64,000 bases of DNA from Oscarella lobularis (taxonomy: Eukaryota; Porifera; Homoscleromorpha; Homosclerophorida; Oscarellidae): contig NC_089188.1 of NCBI RefSeq assembly GCF_947507565.1, forward strand, positions 1,798,001-1,862,000, written 5' to 3'. Positions 59,609 through 64,000 of this stretch are shown piece after piece; position 1 is the stretch's first letter; each line of letters begins with the position of its first letter. Below the pieces are notes generated by a model that saw nothing but the letters and a program-made list of their open reading frames with translations, ran no database searches and was not told the origin of the DNA. The translations under genes and the position numbers were made by a program.

Positions 59609-62600
59609 ATGGACTCCGTCGCCGGTCGTCGTCGTCTTCTAATGCTCGGCCTTCTAGGCCTCCTAGCATGCTCCCTCGTACCCAGTAGCGTAGCCGAAGA
59701 AACAGAAATCGAGATATCAGAGAAGCGCCAGGAAGAAGAGGCGGAAAAAGCTCACCGAATCGACAGCCAGAATCTTCTCCTTCTCGTCGTCTCGCTCGTC
59801 ATCGTCATCGTCATCATATGGTTCTTCCGAATCTACCAATGGCGCGTCCTGCACGAAACGGGCCTCGCGCTCGTCTGGGGTGAGCGATCGAGCGAGAAAA
59901 CGAGCCGAAGGCGCGAGCAACGTGCCAACGTCCCCTCCCCTCCCCTCCGCGCTCCCCCTCCCCTCTCAGGCATTCTTCTCGGCGCTCTCATTCGCTACGT
60001 CTTTCCGGGAGCCGAACAGCCGGTCACGATTCGCGGCTGCAGCGTGGACGGCGAGCAGGGAACGGAGAACGTCACGTGCGACGGCAATAGTACAGCTAGC
60101 AACGCCACGGGCGACGTCTGCGAGTCCGCGTCGACGTTTCTGACCAACGTCCCCAAGAAATTCTGGATCGTCATTGGAAACGCGACCTTTTCCTATTCGC
60201 TCAATAGCGAAGTTTTCAAGACGAAGGGAAGCCGTAGCGGATTTGAAGAGCACGTACGATGATCCACATGAGAGGCGTGGGGAGGAAAGGAACGTTTTTA
60301 GGCTGTCTTTGATCCGGAAGTATTCTTCTATGTCTTGTTGCCGCCAATTATATTTTTTGCCGGCTACGACATGAAGAAGGTGAGGAAGGGAGGGCGTTCT
60401 GTCTTCGTAATTATAATTTACCGTATGTCGTGGGGAGTATAAGCCGTTGCTTGTAATGTATTTATTCGAAATGTTTCAAAGGGAGAAATCCTTACACTTA
60501 GTTTTGTTAGTAGCGCAAGTTCAACTGCCCCATGGTAGAGCCGACATCACACGATTTCTATTTATTTAGAGATACTTCTTCAGAAACATTGGCGGAATAT
60601 TGACGTACGCGTTCCTGGGCACGAGCATATCCTGCTTTGCTATAGGGTGAGCGAGTGAAGCAAGACCGAATTCAATTGTGCATTAGGCTCTCTGTTCTCA
60701 CAGGGGAATCATGTACGGATACATCAAAGCCTTTCCTGCCGGCATTCCCGAAGGATTTGACTTCATCGAGTGCCTCCTTTTCGGAGCTCTCATCTCGGCC
60801 ACGGATCCAGGCGAGAAGGAGGAGAAGGACAATATTAATCGTCTCTAATTGACTATGCACAGTGACCGTATTGGCAATATTTCACGACATGCACGTCGAC
60901 GTGGATTTATTCGCTTTCACTTTCGGCGAGAGCGTGATGAACGACGCAGTCGCAATCGTCTTATACAGGTGAACGTACCCTTCTTCTTCTTCTCTCTATC
61001 ACTCTGACGTGTCTCTATAGTTCGATTAAGGCCTATTCGCCTGTTGTCGGCAGTATCACCACTTTTCAACCGCAAGCGTTCTTCAAGTCGCTTGGCGTAT
61101 TCATTGGAATATTTCTCGGATCCTTTGCTATTGGCGTTGCGGTGGCGTTGGCTTCGGCTATCATATCCTTGTAATCATGGTATATTTAATAGAGTAGAGT
61201 GCGTATTGCTTGATTCCTTAACGGTGACGTATATATACATCACGAAATTTACGAAAATTAGGGACTATCCTCTTTTTGAAACCGGATTATTTACCATGCT
61301 CTCGTACTCGTCATTTCTGATGGCAGAAGCGGCAGGACTCACAGGTCACCGTGGCACCGCCACAGACTTAAGCCCCAAAACGCGTTTGATTTAGGAATTG
61401 TCGCCGTTCTTTTCTGTGGCGTTGCTCAGGCTCACTACACCTTTTTCAATCTATCTGAAGAGTCTCGCGTCAGGACGAAGCAGGTTTCAAGAAAAAGGAG
61501 ACGATCCTTTGATGTCTAATATGGTAAACGTTTTTTTAGTTGTTTGAAGTTCTCAACTTTTTAGCTGAAAACTTCATTTTCGTCTACATGGGCTTGTCTC
61601 TCTTTACGTTTCGTCTGCACAAGTGGATTTGGGGATTCATATCGTTTTCGTTTGTACGAAAGAAGAGGGGAGAGTTTCTCTTTTGATTGCGTGTCTTGTT
61701 CTGTTCTAGCTCGCAATTCTCGTGGGAAGGCTGTTGAACATTTATCCCTTGTCGTTCTTCCTCAATTTGGGACGAAAGAGGAAAATTCCTTGGAGTTTTC
61801 AGCACATGCTGTCATTTGCAGGTTCGATTCAACGCGCGAGAAAATTCGATCGTCGTTTCGCAGGCTCGCCCTCGTGCTAGGACTTCGCGGGGCCATCGCC
61901 TTTTCTCTTGCCATGAGAAACACGGAATCGGAGCCGCGACAACTCATTCTGACTACGACGTTGATGATCGTCTTCGTGACTGTGTTTGTGAACGGTGGAC
62001 TGACGACACTGGCACTCCAGTTTTTCAAGATAGAGTCAGTAGCGCTGGGAAGGGAAGGGGGATCGGGCGGTATTTTGCGTTCTAGAGTGGGCGTCGAAGA
62101 CGACGAAGAGGAGCAAACGTTTCAGGCAGTCAAGACCGTACGTCTCGCAACGCTTTCAGTACAATTCATGACAAAACGTGCTGTTTTTAGACCGAATCCA
62201 ACGAGGATCAACCGACGTCTGCTGACGTTTATGAAAAACATTCTCTACCTAGATTCTGGAAAAAATTTGACAGCAGGTTTCTTGGGAGAATTTCATCACA
62301 GAGCTCGTTCCAATTTTATCTCTATAGGTACATACGACCAATCTTTACGAGCATAGGCGCTCTACCATCAGGATGTCCTTCGTTCATGCAGAAAATTAGC
62401 AAGGGTCGTGTTTACTCAAAGAAGGTGATTTTGCGTCAATATCCGCTGATAGTTGTATAAATTCTGTTTCATAGTCTACCGAAGGTTTATTGGACGACAC
62501 TGAAGAGCAGCATGAGGAGGACCTTGACTTGACTACCGCTGCACTTTCGTTTAGGAATGATAACTTTGACGCCGGCGAAGGTGACGGCGACGATGACCTC

Positions 62601-62738
62601 GGAGCCGGAGATCTAGGACTTGGAGACGCCGGCGAAGGTGACGGCGACGGCGACGATGACCTCGGAGCCGGATACCTAGGACTTGGAGACAACATAGAAA
62701 TGCGTGAGATAGCGTCAGGCGAAGAATCCGAATCGTGA
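59609..62738 (+). CDS. Endosomal Na+(K+)/H+ exchanger, NHE6/7/9 type
   Basis: Antiporter that exchanges luminal protons for Na+ or K+ in endosomes or Golgi. The ATG at 59609 starts a signal-like hydrophobic segment ([20 protein letters not shown]), followed by helix [20 protein letters not shown]. Later exons give [54 protein letters not shown] and the transport motif [17 protein letters not shown] (near 60920) with the essential Asn-Asp pair, then [13 protein letters not shown] (near 61885). Helix sequence matches the SLC9A6/7/9 branch better than plasma-membrane NHE1. The cytoplasmic tail is short and acidic, with two imperfect repeats. Stop at 62736-62738. Intron 1 has a strong C-rich tract before its acceptor. 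Confidence 0.92.
62568..62687 (+). repeat. Two in-frame 57/63-bp repeats in the exchanger tail
   Basis: Units at 62568-62624 (57 bp) and 62625-62687 (63 bp, with one extra GACGGC) encode [19 protein letters not shown] and a GAGYLGLG variant. The insertion is a multiple of three so frame is kept. The result is an acidic, Gly-rich cytoplasmic tail; it looks like a recent tandem duplication. Confidence 0.9.
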
Positions 62739-62970
62739 TGCTAGGAGGTTGAATGTTGCTGATCATAGTTTTCAGTAATGTGTTCTTTGTAGATTTTTTG
62801 TAATGTGAGTCCTAATTATTCACGGTATATTGTACGTGGAAGTGCAGCCGAGTTGAAACAACAAATCAGTAAGAAATCAATATGTATATGTAAACAACTA
62901 AAAAGTTAAAAGTTTGCCAGGGCCTTACGTAGTTTTAACGCACGCTAAGCGAAGGACTGAAATCTTCCTC

Positions 62971-64000
62971 ATGGCAGAAAAGGACTTCATAGCCGTTACG
63001 GGAGCGTCGAAAAAGATTGCCGCGTCGTATCTCGCCGCGGCCGACGGCAACTTGCAGGTGGCTATTGAAATGTTCTTCTGCGAAGACACGGAAGCGAGCG
63101 GCGGCGGCGCTTCGAAAACGAATGCGCCAATTAGTCGAAAGCGACGTTACGGCGACGACGAAGACGACGGACCGGGCGAACGAAAACCGAATGACGTCGA
63201 TGATGAGTAAAAAAGCAGTTTTATGACGAGAGTAACGTCTACGTTCATATGCTAAGTTTTTCTAACCCCTCTTTGCAGCAAAGCTGCTCACTCCGCGCGC
63301 AAAACCTAAATTGAATTTGGCAATTAATTAATTTAATTAATTCATTAAGTTCCAGTTGATTTGAAGAGCATAGGCAAATAGATTAGGGAATTGAAAGCTC
63401 TGTATATTCAAAAAGGGAGTCATAATTCTTGTCGTGATAGAGATAACGTCAGGCCTCCCATTCCACCAACTGCGGGGGTTCTTGTGCAAGATTCCATCCG
63501 ACCCAGTGAGTTGTCCATTGATCTCGTTGCCCGAGTGCGTTCTAAAATTGCCTTCTGACGCTGTAGTCAGACGACCGAGACGACGAGGCGGCGGAAGCCG
63601 ATCGGTCTTTGAAGGATTTCGAGACTTCAGAGAAGAAACGAGTACAGCGGATGAACGCGAATTTAATTTTAATTAATTAATTAATTAAGCCTATTTTATT
63701 AACTAAAGGAGCTCAAGAAGCTGGGTTTGCTCAGCCGAAGAGAAAAACGCTCGAAGGATTGTTTAGGCCGCCTGTTGACATCACATTCTCCGGCTCATTT
63801 GATCAGGTGAATTTTCTATATGTGCATGGCAAGCATACGTATACATACATATATAATGGTAGGCGAAAGAATACGCTTGCGCTCGGGGCAAGTGGCTGCT
63901 CGTCAACGTGCAGAATCCCACGGAATTTTCGTGTCAAGCGTTGAATCGAGACGTCTGGAGCAATCGCGACGTTCGACGATCTCTGAAGGCGGACTTCATC
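62971..64000 (+). CDS. UBXN7: UBXN7-like UBX-domain protein (5' part, runs off the edge)
   Basis: UBXN7 is a p97/VCP adaptor that links it to cullin ligases. Exon 1 from ATG 62971 encodes a UBA-like domain (FIAVTGASKKIAASYLAAADG, cf. FTTITGASE in human). The frame meets a stop at 63210 unless the GTAAAA donor after GATGATGA (about 63206) is used. Later exons match the family in order: RSVFEGFRDFREETS near 63610, KRKTLEGLFRPPVDITFSG near 63740-63795, and WLLVNVQNPTEFSCQALN with RDVWSNRDVRRSLKADFI to the window end, the start of the UAS (thioredoxin-like) domain. Introns contain AT-rich TTAATTAA runs at 63320-63345 and 63665-63690. The UAS remainder and UBX domain lie outside the window. Confidence 0.88.

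Overview
This is eukaryotic, animal nuclear DNA. Genes are split by many very short introns (often about 50-80 bp, GT...AG) and packed closely, commonly with 60-400 bp between stop and start codons. The protein set is metazoan: Mediator subunit MED12 with a Gln-rich tail, centriolar CEP164, fibrocystin-L (PKHD1L1 type), CUL4, XPG, an endosomal Na+/H+ exchanger and UBXN7. The compact architecture and divergent animal proteins suggest an early-branching animal. A sponge, perhaps a homoscleromorph, is my best guess; this is inference, not proof. All gene models were made by eye from reading frames, splice signals and remembered family sequences.

Layout: 1-4490 is satellite DNA made of two interleaved repeat families. 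A terminal exon of an unidentified gene follows (4672-4839). Then come MED12 (5012-13426, +), a single-exon Golgi-type sulfotransferase (13562-14848, -), XPG/ERCC5 (14924-18066, +) and CUL4 (18148-21962, +). A hairpin-rich spacer leads into a 19-kb fibrocystin-L gene (22390-41701, +), whose first intron holds a palindromic transposon nested in an older fold-back sequence. CEP164 (41998-45979, +) and a membrane-anchored NAD-dependent sugar epimerase (46046-47530, +) follow. A gene-poor stretch (about 47.6-49.1 kb) precedes a gene that appears to join an armadillo-like region to a Schlafen-type AlbA_2 domain (49159-52653, +). Next is a large DOMON/Sushi/cadherin-like membrane protein (52843-59463, +), an NHE6/7/9-type exchanger (59609-62738, +), and the 5' part of UBXN7 running off the right edge (62971-64000, +).

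Functional links: XPG and CUL4 lie 81 bp apart on one strand and both act in nucleotide excision repair in other animals (XPG as 3' endonuclease, CUL4 as scaffold of the DDB2/CSA ligases). Fibrocystin-L and CEP164 are neighbours, and both families relate to cilia or apical surfaces. The two large secreted/membrane proteins and the two Golgi-type enzymes point to an elaborate cell surface. The most unusual items are three tandem phytocyanin-like cupredoxin domains inside fibrocystin-L (only the middle one keeps all four copper ligands), the ARM-AlbA_2 fusion, the DOMON-Sushi receptor, and the nested 533-bp palindromic transposon with a clean 5-bp target duplication.
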